Below are positions 9,379 through 20,153 of a stretch of DNA of 64,000 bases, in pieces; position 1 is the first letter of the stretch; each line of letters opens with the position of its first letter. The notes beneath the pieces were generated by a model. The model ran no database searches. It saw only the letters and a program-made list of their open reading frames with translations, and had not been told where the DNA came from. The stretch covers positions 1,536,001 to 1,600,000 of the forward strand of contig JAJGOT010000002.1 of NCBI GenBank assembly GCA_022457155.1, given 5' to 3'. Made by a program: the position numbers and the translations under genes. This DNA is from Cladopsammia gracilis. Lineage: Eukaryota > Cnidaria > Anthozoa > Scleractinia > Dendrophylliidae.

Positions 9379-10370
9379 TCAGTTCTTGATTAATGTGACT
9401 AGTCTCCAACGTTCATGTTCACCAGATTTAGTAGCACTAAATCCCCATTGCCCCTCTGAAGAATAGTTCATATATTGTTGGTTCCCAGGGTAGTCTGTGT
9501 AGCCACGGTCTTCGAAATAATTCTTCATATCATCATAATACCTTACGGTGGAAAATTCACCTGTGCGAGAATTTAATATAATCCTCTTGTTTCTTCTATC
9601 ATATGGCCCATCTATATATGGCTCACCTGGAGTATATCCAACAATGAATTTCTTTAATGCTTCTTGATACACTTTTCTATTTGCTTCTATCTCTTTTTTC
9701 TTAGCTTCTCTTTCAGCTTTTCTTTCCATTTGTGATCTAGCTATAGATTTGTCTATTTCCTTCTCTTGTTTAGCTAGGTATAATCTTTTTGTCGGTCTGT
9801 CATCTCAAACCATGACTTTTTTGGTTTTGGCTTTGGCTTTAGCTTTGGAGCAGGGGGGAGAGAAAGTTGAGGAGAAGGCGGGCGAGAGGCTTGTCTAGAA
9901 GGCTGTCTAGAAGGCTGTCTAGAAGCCTGTCGAGAAGGCGGGCGAGAAGGTTGAGGAGAAGGTTGAGGAGAAGGCGGCGAGAAGGTGTTTCCACCCTCAT
10001 TTTCTCTTGCCCTGCTTCTTCTTGCTCTCCAGTCAGACACCTTTGTAGTTCTTTTCGCATTTCATCTAGATATGAAAAGTAGTCAATAGGGATTTCATCT
10101 TGTCGACCTGCTTCTCCAAATAGTCGTTTGAGTCTCTTGAGTTTATCTGCACATTCTATATGATTGCGTGTTTTTTTCAAGCTGAAGATTTATAGTGTCA
10201 ATACTTCTAATATAAAATACTCTGCCATCACTACGGCGAGTGAATCTCATTCGTCCACTTTTCATTGCATTGGTAATTGTATTTTTCCCAACTTCCAAGG
10301 CTCTAGTAGCTTCATTAACTGTTTTAAATATTCTTGTTTGATTATCAGTCACAATCCTAATCGGTTTCAT
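9379..10370 (-). pseudogene. Helix-turn-helix protein 1 (NUMOD1-like domain plus Pro-rich linker), several frame breaks
   Basis: Starts at ATG 10370 (MKPIRIVTDNQTRIFK). The first 55 residues have the pattern FKTVNEATRALEVGK.TI...M.SGRMRF.RR.DGR.FYI, which resembles NUMOD1-type helix-turn-helix domains. Then come a charged region (LFGEAGRQDEIPIDYF), a disordered Ser/Pro/Gln/Arg repeat (PSRQ repeats) and KPKPKPKK, all encoded by simple repeats at about 9830-9990. The C-terminal domain at 9379-9790 ends with EHERWRLVTL. The frame changes near 10,150-10,177 (run of seven A), again near 10,040, and near 9,780. It is a clear paralog of the gene at 15,650-16,311: same domain order, divergent sequence. 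The DNA-binding role is inferred. Confidence 0.6.
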
Positions 10371-10401
10371 ATTTTAATAGGGGAAGAATCTGTAACAATC
10401 A

Positions 10402-11388
10402 CCTTAGCCTTACCGAAAATGGAAAATCGAATTTCCTCAAACTCCCTGATATGGAAGGCCTGTTTGAACTTATCATAAAAATATAAGTTTCAGTTTGCTG
10501 CGGTTAATATATTTGTCAAACCGCGGCTTAACCTCACATGCGGCCTCACTGCGGTCATTTTGCGGTCGTTTACTGCCCCTCAAAAAACTATTTTGTTTGT
10601 TGATTTGAACCAGGACAAGAGAAAGATATTCAAATGTAGAGATTGTATATTGAATTCTTTGCGATGTGAACTGATTCCCATTACTTTACGTTAAGCACTA
10701 AATATTTGAGAGATTTTTGAATCTTTATGAATGAAACACCGTTATTTGAAAGCGAAATTTTACTAAAATTCAGGTCATGTTTTCGCACTCTGTTACGTTG
10801 CTTTGATCCCGGAGGTCACTACTCAGTAAAAGAACAATGCTTCCTCTCTACAAATATGCAATAAAAATCTTGGGCAACTAAAACCACGAATTTTGCGAAG
10901 CCAGAATTCCGAGGGTGGTTTTATGAATTTGCGCCATTTTAAATTGAGTTTGAGTCCACGCAAATCTCGCTCTTACAAGTCTTTAGTAAAATTATCCCTC
11001 TCACCTGTTTACATTTGAATCGAAAAACCTTTCCAAACATTCCGGCTGTTAAATCCTGTGGTTTTGATGGCCACAGTTGATTTTAAACGACGTGAACAGC
11101 TTAAAATACAACATGGCGAGCGGACATTTCAAACTCTTGGAGACATAATTCGACGGTTCTGCCTTCTAAACGTCTTGAAATCAAACTGTAATCAGGGTCA
11201 CACGCTTCGCTGATCCTTGTAAGAACGGAAACTGTATTGTTGACAATTTTTGGCTTGATACTTGACCTTTGGGAGGGTTTGATCTTCATCCAGCTTCGAG
11301 TTGCTTGGGATGGCGTGACAAAACACAGTGAATCCGAAAAAGGACAGATCCTGGGAACGAGGATGAGATGAGGCTCTAATGTCGTTTC
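10402..11388 (+). repeat. Left copy of a ~987-bp inverted repeat
   Basis: Matches the reverse complement of 14,090-15,076 with only scattered differences. The match starts at CCTTAGCCTTACCGAAAATG and ends at CTAATGTCGTTTC. It holds no convincing gene, although both copies share the same small frames. Its outer edge lies 31 bp from the start codon of helix-turn-helix gene 1. It may be a Polinton terminal inverted repeat or the arm of a fold-back element. Confidence 0.9.
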
Positions 11389-12300
11389 CAGACCTGCCAA
11401 CTCTCACGATTCCATCTACTACATCTACATCTACATTTATTGAGTTGATAAAATCTTGTAAGATATCACATCAACATAAATAAAAACTAGAATAAAATAA
11501 TAACAAAATAAGTTTCGCTGTGAGTCTCACGATTTTCAATCTTTTCTCACGGTCTCACGAAGTAGTCTCTTAATCTCACGTTTTTATTTTAAACTAGAAA
11601 TACGTGTCTCGCAGAACCTCGCGAAGCTCGAGGGAGGGTGCACCGCGAGTCGAAACTCTCGATTCGCCATTCCATTTCGTCTTCTTTGAAACCGATTTCG
11701 CGCGGCTTAGCTCCCGAGGTACGACACATTTTTTAACCTCGCTTCGCGAGGAAAGATTCTGAAGTGAAATTTACTACCTTGTTGAGCCCAAAATGGAAAT
11801 AAAATGAGAAATATAAATGCTCGTAGTCATTTTTTCTCACTCTGACGTTCGGACTACTCGTTCATATTCCAGTTCTTGAGCCAAGAGTCCGCAGAATCTT
11901 TATCAGCGGTTGCCTAGTTCCCAGTTGCCACTGTTTTATGCAGCGGTAAGTTAACCATTAACGGCACCTCGAGTCCATGCTTTGTTTCCCTGTGATCTTT
12001 GCGATTCTATGCGCCGGCGCTCGTGTGATCAAAATGGCGAAGAGAAGTTCTGGATTAGCGGAGGAAATGAGGCGGTACGCACCTCTCGGAACGCCTCACA
12101 AGATTGGCTGAGAAAACAATAGAACAAACAACACAACAATGGACCCTAGCCCTGAAAACAATACATGTGTGTGATACTTTTGAACATTTAGTTTTAAAAG
12201 CGCTTTTATAACTTTTTTCAAACATATTCATTTGATACGATTGGCGCTACACAGTTCATATCTATCATTTGTGTGATAACCAGGTCCAATGAAATTGGAT

Positions 12301-12367
12301 GTTTACACTCCAACAACACAGGGCCGTAGCAAGAGGAGGTACAGCCCTGTGTTGTTGGAGTGTAAAC
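12301..12367. repeat. Perfect 24-bp hairpin
   Basis: Arms 12,301-12,324 and 12,344-12,367 are exact reverse complements starting GTTTACACTCCAACAACACA, with a 19-base loop. It may be the end of a small palindromic transposon or a cruciform-prone site. Confidence 0.85.
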
Positions 12368-12378
12368 ATTACTACATT

Positions 12379-13911
12379 AGGGACTTTAACCAAAAACCCC
12401 TCAAATCCCTTTTTTGTGGCCATTTCAACCCGTTTCAGTGTTTTCCTGAGAGATCCTGCAAAAATATGTTAAAAAGTGTCATCTTCAAGCAAACAAACCC
12501 TTTGACTCTTAAATTTCCACCAAAAAAAACCCCGCTTTTTCAGGCTAGATTTGCCATTTTATGGCCATTATCTAGCCAAATTGAGGTCGAACAGTCAATA
12601 ACATCGTTTGCAGCTGGGCAAACTAAACCCTCCTGCCATTTGTAGAAGTATTTGAGAATTTGAGTTCGGGCATGCGTACTGATTGAAATTTCGCCAGTTT
12701 TTGAACGAAAAAAACACGACTTGCCTTGACTGTTTCTTTTTCATTCTCAAGCCCGTTCTTTTAGTTTCCTTTTTGTCTGTTCTTTTTTGGTCAGTTTTGT
12801 TGACCTTTTAATAGTCTTTCTTGACAATGTAAAGTTTTCACCCAAACGTCGCGGAATGTGGAAATTTTGATCGTCAAGTAGCCGTCAGTGGGAAGGGCAA
12901 ATTTTCCTTTGATTTTGTAACATAAAGTTCAGAGGTTGTTTGCGTGAAACTCCAGTTCAATTCATCCAATCGGTCTCATCTGGGTATGTTTAGCAAGATT
13001 TCCTCCTTCCCTTGCCGATAATTGAAAAAATATCTTCGGACGCTAAAAACTGATGACGTCACAAATGGTACAAAATGCATGACCCTAAACAGCGCCTAAA
13101 AGCGCGCTTGGGGGTGACGGAGGGCTCTACTACGGCTACCGGAAGTAAATTCTCACGTCTGTCGCTGATGTTCAGCCGTAGTATGAAATTCGACAACGTG
13201 AGCGGGATGGTTTGGCCGTAGTCGCTACAACGTAGAGATTATTTCGCTTCTGTATCCTTTTCTTACGGATTTCTCAGTGTTTAAAGTGTTTCAACGGATC
13301 TTATATCCTTTTTAGTCAATGACAATGTAATTTTTCTCAAACTTGCCGCCCAAAAACGTGTGATTCTATCACTAATTTTCGAACAATTTTGGCGATTGAA
13401 ATTGAAGCAGCCGGCATAGCGATCGAAGCGAAATTCGCAAGCCCTAAGATTTTATCCTGAAAGTCCAGCTTTAGAAGTTGAATGAATATGCTTTTATGCC
13501 TTATTTATGCGGGGAAAAGATTCTACTTATGCTTGAATTTACTTTCAGTTAAAATTATATTTAGTTAGGCGTTTTAATTCGTACTTTCAACACTTAATAG
13601 ATTGTTATTGTTGTGGTTCAAAATACAGAAAATGTACGGCATTTCAAAAGTTGTAAGATTCGTTCAGAAATCATCTCTTGGTCCCAACAAAGAAGAATAA
13701 AGACCATGTTCTTTTCAAAAATGCAATTCCGTTCTCAGAAACCTAAATGAAAGAACCTTAGAGAGGCTTCCAACTTCCTTGCCGTCGATACCATTTCGCA
13801 AACAACTTCGCTTTTCACTGTTCCTCGAGCGCTCACGGATGTACTCTCTGCACTCCCCTTTGTCACGGTAGCCGCAGTAGCGTCTTCCGTAGTGATTTGC
13901 TTAAAGTCCCT
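12379..13911. mobile_element. Candidate nested non-autonomous DNA element
   Basis: The left edge reads AGGGACTTTAACCAAA and the right edge, reversed, AGGGACTTTAAGCAAA. Just outside, TACTACATT on the left pairs imperfectly with a similar word on the right. No transposase is inside. The terminal match is short, so this could be chance. Confidence 0.35.
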
Positions 13912-14089
13912 ATTATCATTGTAGTACGTAAATTTACTTCATTCACCTTAGTTTTTGCAGTCGCAAGTATACGACACAATAATAAAGGTGGTCATTATTT
14001 AGCATAGTTTTAACATAATTAATTAATCTTAAGATCTTTCTTTGTTCTTTTGCCGTTTGTCCTTCTTTCCCAGGTTCATGGCTTAGCGC

Positions 14090-15076
14090 GAAACGACATT
14101 AGGGCCTTATGCCATCCTCGTTCCCAGGATCTCTCCTTTTTCGGGTTCACTGTGTTTTGTCACGCCATCCCGAGCAACTCGAAGCTGGATGAAAATCAAA
14201 CCCTCCCAAAGGTCAAGTATCAAGCCAAAAATTGTCAACAATACAGTTTCCGTTCTTACAAGGATCAGCGAAGCGTGTGACCCTGATTACAGTTTGATTT
14301 CAAGACGTTTAGAAGGCAGAACCGTCGAATTATGTCTCCAAGAGTTTGAAATGTCCGCTCGCCATGTTGTATTTTAAGCTGTTCACGTCGTTTAAAATCA
14401 ACTGTGGCCATCAAAACCACAGGATTTAACAGCCGGAATGTTTGGAAAGGTTTTTCGATTCAAATGTAAACAGGTGAGAGGGATAATTTTACTAAAGACT
14501 TGTAAGAGCGAGATTTGCGTGGACTCAAACTCAATTTAAAATGGCGCAAATTCATAAAACCACCCTCGGAATTCTGGCTTCGCAAAATTCGTGGTTTTAG
14601 TTGCCCAAGATTTTTATTGCATATTTGTAGAGAGGAAGCATTGTTTTTTTACTGAGTAGTGACCTCCGGGATCAAAGCAACGTAACAGAGTGCGAAAACA
14701 TGACCTGAATTTTAGTAAAATTTCGCTTTCAAATAACGGTGTTTCATTCATAAAGATTCAAAAATCTCTCAAATATTTAGTGCTTAACGTAAAGTAATGG
14801 GAATCAGTTCACATCGCAAAGAATTCAGTATACAATCTCTACATTTGAATATCTTTTTCTTGTCCTGGTTCAAATCAACAAACAAAATAGTTTTTTGAGG
14901 GGCAGCAAACGACCGCAAAATGACCGCAGTGAGGCCGCATGTGAGGTTAAGCCGCGGTTTGACAAATATATTAACCGCAGCGAACTGAAACTTATATTTT
15001 TATGATAAGTTCAAACAGGCCTTCCATATCAGGGAGTTTGAGGAAATTCGATTTTCCATTTTCGGTAAGGCTAAGG
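14090..15076 (-). repeat. Right copy of the ~987-bp inverted repeat
   Basis: Reverse complement of 10,402-11,388. Its outer edge at 15,076 is followed not directly by a gene but by a 540-bp array of tandem repeats, and then by helix-turn-helix gene 2. No target-site duplication is evident just outside the two outer edges. Confidence 0.9.
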
Positions 15077-15616
15077 GGGATAATGGTGATAATGGTGATA
15101 ATCCCCTCTTATTTCACAAATAAAAGATCGTTTCATCAGTATCTCAATCTATACTCAGGAAAAGATTTTGAGATATTCTGCCATGACGTCTTTTTACCCG
15201 TAAAATGATGATGATCCCAGTATTTTACGGGTAAAAAGGCCGTTATGGAATGCTATCTCAATAAATTCTATTTCTATTCTGAGAACAATGTCAACCATGT
15301 CTGAATCTTTTCCTGAGAATAGCATATATTAAGATATTCTTTCCACAACGGTCTTTTTACCCCTAAAATGGGGGATAATGATGATAATCCCCTCTTATTG
15401 CACAGATAAAAGACCATCTCATTGATCAAATCTTCTCCTGAGAATAGTTTTATTTGGGATATTCTAGCATGACGGACTTTTTACCCGTGAAATACTGGGG
15501 ATAGAGGGGTTTATCCCTCTTATTGCACAGATAAAAGACCATCTCATTGATCTAATCTTCTCCTGAGAATAGTTTTATTTGGGATATTCTAGCATGACGG
15601 TCTTTTTATCCGCGAA
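15077..15616 (+). repeat. Iteron-like tandem repeats before helix-turn-helix gene 2
   Basis: The word CTTTTTACCCGTAAAAT recurs in direct orientation at about 15,190, 15,353, 15,478 and 15,602 with small changes, and once inverted at 15,221-15,239. The last two units are about 124 bp long and nearly identical (from AAAAGACCATCTCATTGATC to GATATTCTAGCATGACGG). The GATAATCCCCTCTTATT word also recurs. The final copy touches the start of the next open frame. This could be a binding array for replication or gene control. Confidence 0.75.
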
Positions 15617-15649
15617 ATGAAAAAAATATCATTTTTGGCAGCATTGAAA

Positions 15650-16311
15650 ATGGTGGTTTCGATAAAAATAACTTCAGATGATTTTGAACAAGTATTTCCA
15701 TCGGTATCTGCTGCTTCTCGCGCTTTGAATGTCGATAAAAAGACTATTCCCCATACTTTGCAAACGGGAAAACTCAAATTCAGGCGTAAAAATGATGGAA
15801 AACGTTTTAAAATTGAAATACGTGATAAAGTTTCACTCGCTGTTGAAGAAGCCCTCAGAGTCACTAAGGAAAAATTAGAACAATGTCAAAAAAACTCAGA
15901 AGTGGTCGATATGTTTATCCCCGGAGACGGAGATGGGCGGCAAAGCCGCCGGCTCCAAAGGAGCCATCACAACCAAAACCAAAACCAAAACCAAAACCAT
16001 CTATTCCTAAATTTAAAACAACTCTAGAACAAATAAAGGAGTTTGAAAGGGGTTATCATGAGTTAAAGCATGATGAGACGCCTTCCCTGTTTGTTGATAC
16101 AAAAATCATAGTCACACATAGATTAAATGGAGAAATAGCTTTAATTGCCAATATGAAAGACTATATTAAAAGATTTGGTAATTATACTGAAAAAATTAAT
16201 GAGGAAGACTGGGAAACGATAGTTGAAGATCGATGTCCATCATTTCCTATTTATAACGAAAAGAATGATGAAGAAAGGTGGGACATCAAGTGGCTTCAGA
16301 AAGATGTTTAA
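15650..16311 (+). CDS. Helix-turn-helix protein 2 (paralog of 9,379-10,370), read through a -1 frame change
   Basis: I prefer ATG 15650 (MVVSIKITSDDFEQVF), which lines up with the paralog start; the frame is open back to 15617. The NUMOD1-like pattern is FPSVSAASRALNVDKKTI followed by TGKLKFRRKNDGKRFKIE. A Lys/Glu helix follows. The first frame runs to 16,027. The second frame (ATG 15883) runs to 16,311 and gives KPKPKPKP and a C-terminal domain ending DEERWDIKWLQ, matching the layout of the paralog. The frames join at A AAA AAC (15,889-15,895) by a -1 step in the correct phase. Frameshifting, a lost base, or internal initiation at 15883 would all fit. It converges with PolB, 26 bp away. Confidence 0.6.
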
Positions 16312-16337
16312 AGCTATGACATTCATGATTTAATAGC

Positions 16338-19300
16338 TTAATTTCCGAATTTGTTTCCGAAGCTTTTTGGATTGGTAATTCTCCAGTGTCCCCAAGCAAG
16401 GGTGTGAATTTTATCTGGCAGAATGAAATGCTTGTCATCATCCGCAGATAAGGCTGTTTTGTTGACTGTTTCTGAGAACATCTCATGTTGATGGCTGCGG
16501 ATGAGATTCATGGTTCTCATTTGGCTTCTGCCGCTGAGGAGACATTCCTTGAAGTCCTCATGGGTGATATGTTTCTTGAGTGTTTGTTTCTTCACTCCCT
16601 TGCATTTTTTGACAGAGCCAGAGTCAAACAACTTATATGAATAGAGCTTTGCGCACAACCCAACAAACTCTTCAATTATCTTTCCCCCAGCTTCATCTTT
16701 CATGAGACTGTTCACTTTCTTGTTCATGATTGGCATTCCCGAGGGATGACCCGGGGGATAGTTGGATGTGTCAAACATCTCCACATCTGGCTTCAGATCC
16801 TGGAAGACGTCTTCAGTTTCAATTTCGTAGCACAACGAATCAGTATCTGTGAACAGCAGCTTGGCTCGACTCCCATATTTGGGCTTCATATATTCATAGT
16901 GAAACCTGAACATCAGTTCCTTGGATATTTTAAGTATTGACATTCCGCAGCGAATTGGTTTATTGAATAACATTTTCTTCCGCTTCATATGAACAGCTAT
17001 AAGATTCTCATCAAAGATTGTGTGATGTTGATATGTTGGTTTAGCTATGAGCTTTTTCGCAATCTTTCTGTCATTGACAAGTCTGACGTCAACTCTCTTG
17101 TGGATATTTTCCTTTGTTTTCCCAAAAATGGCGTTATTCATAAGCTTGAAGAAGTCTTTCTCGAAATCATTCTTCCCTGCTTGGCGGAGTTGTATATTGA
17201 GTTGAATATATGATTTCAACCACGGCTCTTCAGTAAATGATGTTCCCCTGTGAATCTTGGTGAGTTTCAGGCCATGTTTCAGAGCTTGTTTGAGAGCTCT
17301 GTGATGCATGATGATGTGTTTCTTATCTCGCAGATTGGGGATCAGCTTTTCTACATGATTATCACAAATCACTCTCTTGGGGGCAAAGGGATAGTCATTG
17401 TGTGCATCATGAAGCTCTTTGGGATATTCCAGATCAACCTCAAGGACACAAGGAATTCGGTCCCATCTTCTGAAGCCTTTCATCCAGCGAAAGTTTCCCG
17501 TTGGAAGTGGTTGAGTCATCGCCCAAGAATAAAGGGAGTTGGCATCAAGATAAAGAATGTATTTCGATGGTTGTGTTGGATCATATTTATCACCCATATA
17601 TGGATTGTTTGCTTTGCTTTGCCGTGACGATTTGAAATCATTGAGATACCACCACAGATTCCCTTCTCGAAGAACAAGAGCATATCTGGATCATTTAACA
17701 ATGTTATCTCTGCTCCTGATTTCTTGAGGCCGGCATCAAAAGAAAGGCAAGGGGCAGTATAATACCATGCTGGATCTAGTTGATAATTCTCCATGCAGAC
17801 ATTACGGAATTCTTCGAAAACATCTGCAAGGAGCAACGCATCTGTTTTCAAATAAAGATCATGATATTCTCCTAAGTTGTTTATCCCCATTTCATCAAAA
17901 CATTTTGGGCGTGTTGATAGTCTTCATCGGATATTCCAGATTCATTAATCAGGGAATAGAAAGCGTCTTAAGGTGGCAGTTGTGTTTCCTTGAATCTTTC
18001 AATTGAGTCCATATAATCATATGGATAGACTCCTTTTCTGGAAAGAAGCTCAGCTTTGTCTCCAAATTCTTTGTTTGTTTGTTTGTTTCAGTTTATCCAT
18101 CCCTGACTTCTTCAAATTATTTGCCAGACTCCCCAGGGAAGAAGCCATGAACTTCATAGAATCGATGAACCTCAATTCATGAGTGATTGGAACCTTTTCG
18201 TTTGTGCCTGTCCCGTCTTTAGCGGGCCGGTGGTACTTTCCAATCTCGATCGTCTTTGAGAAGGATATATATTGTTCCTCATTGTTGGGTATGCATTTAA
18301 TATCCCCCGGTGTTCTGCCAAGTTTTTTCACAAAGAGATGAGCATCATAACCCGCAAGGTTATGGAAAATGATAGGGGTGAGCTTTGGTTTCCGGAATTG
18401 CAGATTGCAAATCTTATGAGCTGCACCTCGAAATTTTCCTGTGAAGTGACAATGATCCCGCACCTTTGGTTCAAAATCTTCAAATTCTGCTTTGCATATC
18501 CAACAAACTGTGGCTGCATCATATTCTTTCTTATCATTCGCAGTGAAGATCATCTTCTTTCTGCTATTAAATTTCTTATGAATATACTTAATTGTTTTCG
18601 TTAACTTCTTCACAAATATTTGTGAAACATCATCATCCACTGTTTTAGCCGGTAAAGCACTGGGGGTATATTTAAGTCTTTATCACTGCCATCAAATGAT
18701 ACCACCTTGAAACAAAAGCCACATGGCTTATGCTTTTGAAATTGATTTGTGAAACTGAGATTATTCCCTGGGGAACAACCACTTATAGGTTCATTACACG
18801 CTTCAAAATCAGCGTAAAATACAAATGGGACCTTGATAGATAGATTGTGATGTTTAAATTTCAAAATCTCGCCCCTTTTAGGCATTTCTACTTTTATCGC
18901 TTCATTGCTGCAACATAATTCTTCATGCTTTGCTAGGGATGTTTCATCATAGAAATGATTGAGACAATGAAGGCAGAAGTGTTTACGATTAGCATGATGA
19001 TTAACTTGAGCTGAGAGAAGACGGCTCAGACTGTTAACAACGGCATAATGTTGGATCCCGTCTTTCTCAAAAAGTAGCAGAGTAATATAATGCCGATGTT
19101 TGTGCTTGGAAATTCTCAAGGGATGAACCACTGTTTTATAGCCGAGAACATTAACAGCAATGTTTAAATTCAGTCTTTCAAAATGATCTATTTCCTTCAA
19201 GGATGTTGGGAAAACAATCCCAGACCAGTTGAGTTGTTCAGCTTGAGCTCTGAGCAGAGATGTGATTCTTTCAGGGTGAATTTCACATGGATTGAGAGCC

Positions 19301-20153
19301 TTTGTTACTGCCCATTTAAAACATTGTTGATCAAGATTCTGCATGTTGGTGAGAGCCTTCTTCTTGGCAAGGGTTGGAGGAAGGGGAATATGAGTGCTTC
19401 CACCAAGGGGTTTATAATCAACTAAATGCAATTCCAAATGATTTACGCGAACAAACTGCCAATTCGAACCCATCATTTGAAATGTTGCAATGTTTTCAAG
19501 GATGGTATCTATCATTTGATTTAAAAGAGCAGTTAAATCCGTTGCTTCTAAATTAATTTCTATCCCTGAATGAAAAGGAGCATCTGTTTCAATTATTTCC
19601 CCAGTTTGTAAATTTTGTCGTTTCATTCTGCAGGATAGAATCAATTTAATTTTAGTGCCTCGAGTAGCCTTTAAAAGATTCAGGACTTGACCCGAAACTT
19701 GCTGGAAATAATCTCTTGGAGACAGTCCTTTCTTACCTTCAAAGACGAACTGACGGGCAAACTTTTCTAAGGCCGAAGGGCCTTCTTGGACTTTAATTTG
19801 TTGCTGATATAAACTTGCAACTTTGTGTTGAAAATCAGTTATCATATTTGAAGCTTTCCTTGCAATATTTTTGGGAGTAGCCTTTAAACAATTCCACCAT
19901 GAAAGGAAAGTATTTTGAATTGTTTCCAATATTGGAGGCTGTGGAGGCCGGGGCGCCTTGGCGGCCCGCAGAGGTTGATATGGTGTTGGGGAAAGAACTG
20001 GAGTTTCGATATGCGGCGTTGACGAATCAAGAATATTGGGAGAAGATGCATTAATTAAACGTATTAAATCAGCTTTGTTCTAGCTTTGGAACGACCGTGA
20101 ATTTGCTGCTCTTTCGCTATTTGTCTTAATTCTTTTACTTGCATATGTTCCAT
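16338..20153 (-). pseudogene. POLB: Protein-primed family B DNA polymerase of the Polinton, multiply broken
   Basis: From ATG 20153 the N-terminus has a SAP-like helix pair (MQVKELRQIAKEQQIHGRSK), then a Pro-rich linker. A zinc-finger-like CLHCLNHFYDETSLAKHEEL and the first exonuclease motif FVFYADFEAC lie in 18,610-19,929. An HNH-like Cys/His cluster (CWICKAEF, RDHCHFTGKFRGAAHKICN) and exonuclease motif FHNLAGYDAHLF lie in 18,050-18,640. The third exonuclease motif (YLKTDALLLADVF) lies in 17,516-17,890. Polymerase motifs A (YLDANSLYSWAM), B (KLMNNAIFGKT) and C (FTDTDSLCYE) lie in 16,338-17,597. Breaks: near 20,080, near 18,650, a TTTG microsatellite (18,071-18,088), an in-frame TAA (17,968-17,970), near 17,885 and near 17,600. 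All catalytic motifs survive in pieces. Confidence 0.9.

Larger units (their letters stand above)
11389..14089. other. Spacer between the inverted repeats, no gene seen
   Basis: I find no coding region that I can support in 2.7 kb. Near 11,520-11,580 the word CTCACG recurs. The stretch also holds a perfect 24-bp hairpin (12,301-12,367), a possible nested element bounded by AGGGACTTTAA words (12,379-13,911), and several CCGTAGT/ACTACGG words at 13,128-13,225 and 13,870-13,895 on both strands. Composition is like the host intergenic sequence. Confidence 0.6.

Noticed and set aside
9839..10180. Leucine-rich frame (LLLNLLLNLLARLLDRLLD) on the minus strand
   Set aside because: It is the out-of-frame reading of the Ser/Pro/Gln repeat linker of helix-turn-helix gene 1.
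11101..11407. ORFs inside the left inverted repeat, with twins at 14,050-14,377
   Set aside because: They are overlapping short frames with no domain; kept open by repeat identity rather than by coding evidence.
15077..15616. CRISPR-like array
   Set aside because: Units are 120-165 bp, with repeats and spacers both similar, in a eukaryotic element; no cas genes.
17250..17627. Plus-strand ORFs within PolB
   Set aside because: Antisense shadows of the polymerase frame, without motifs.
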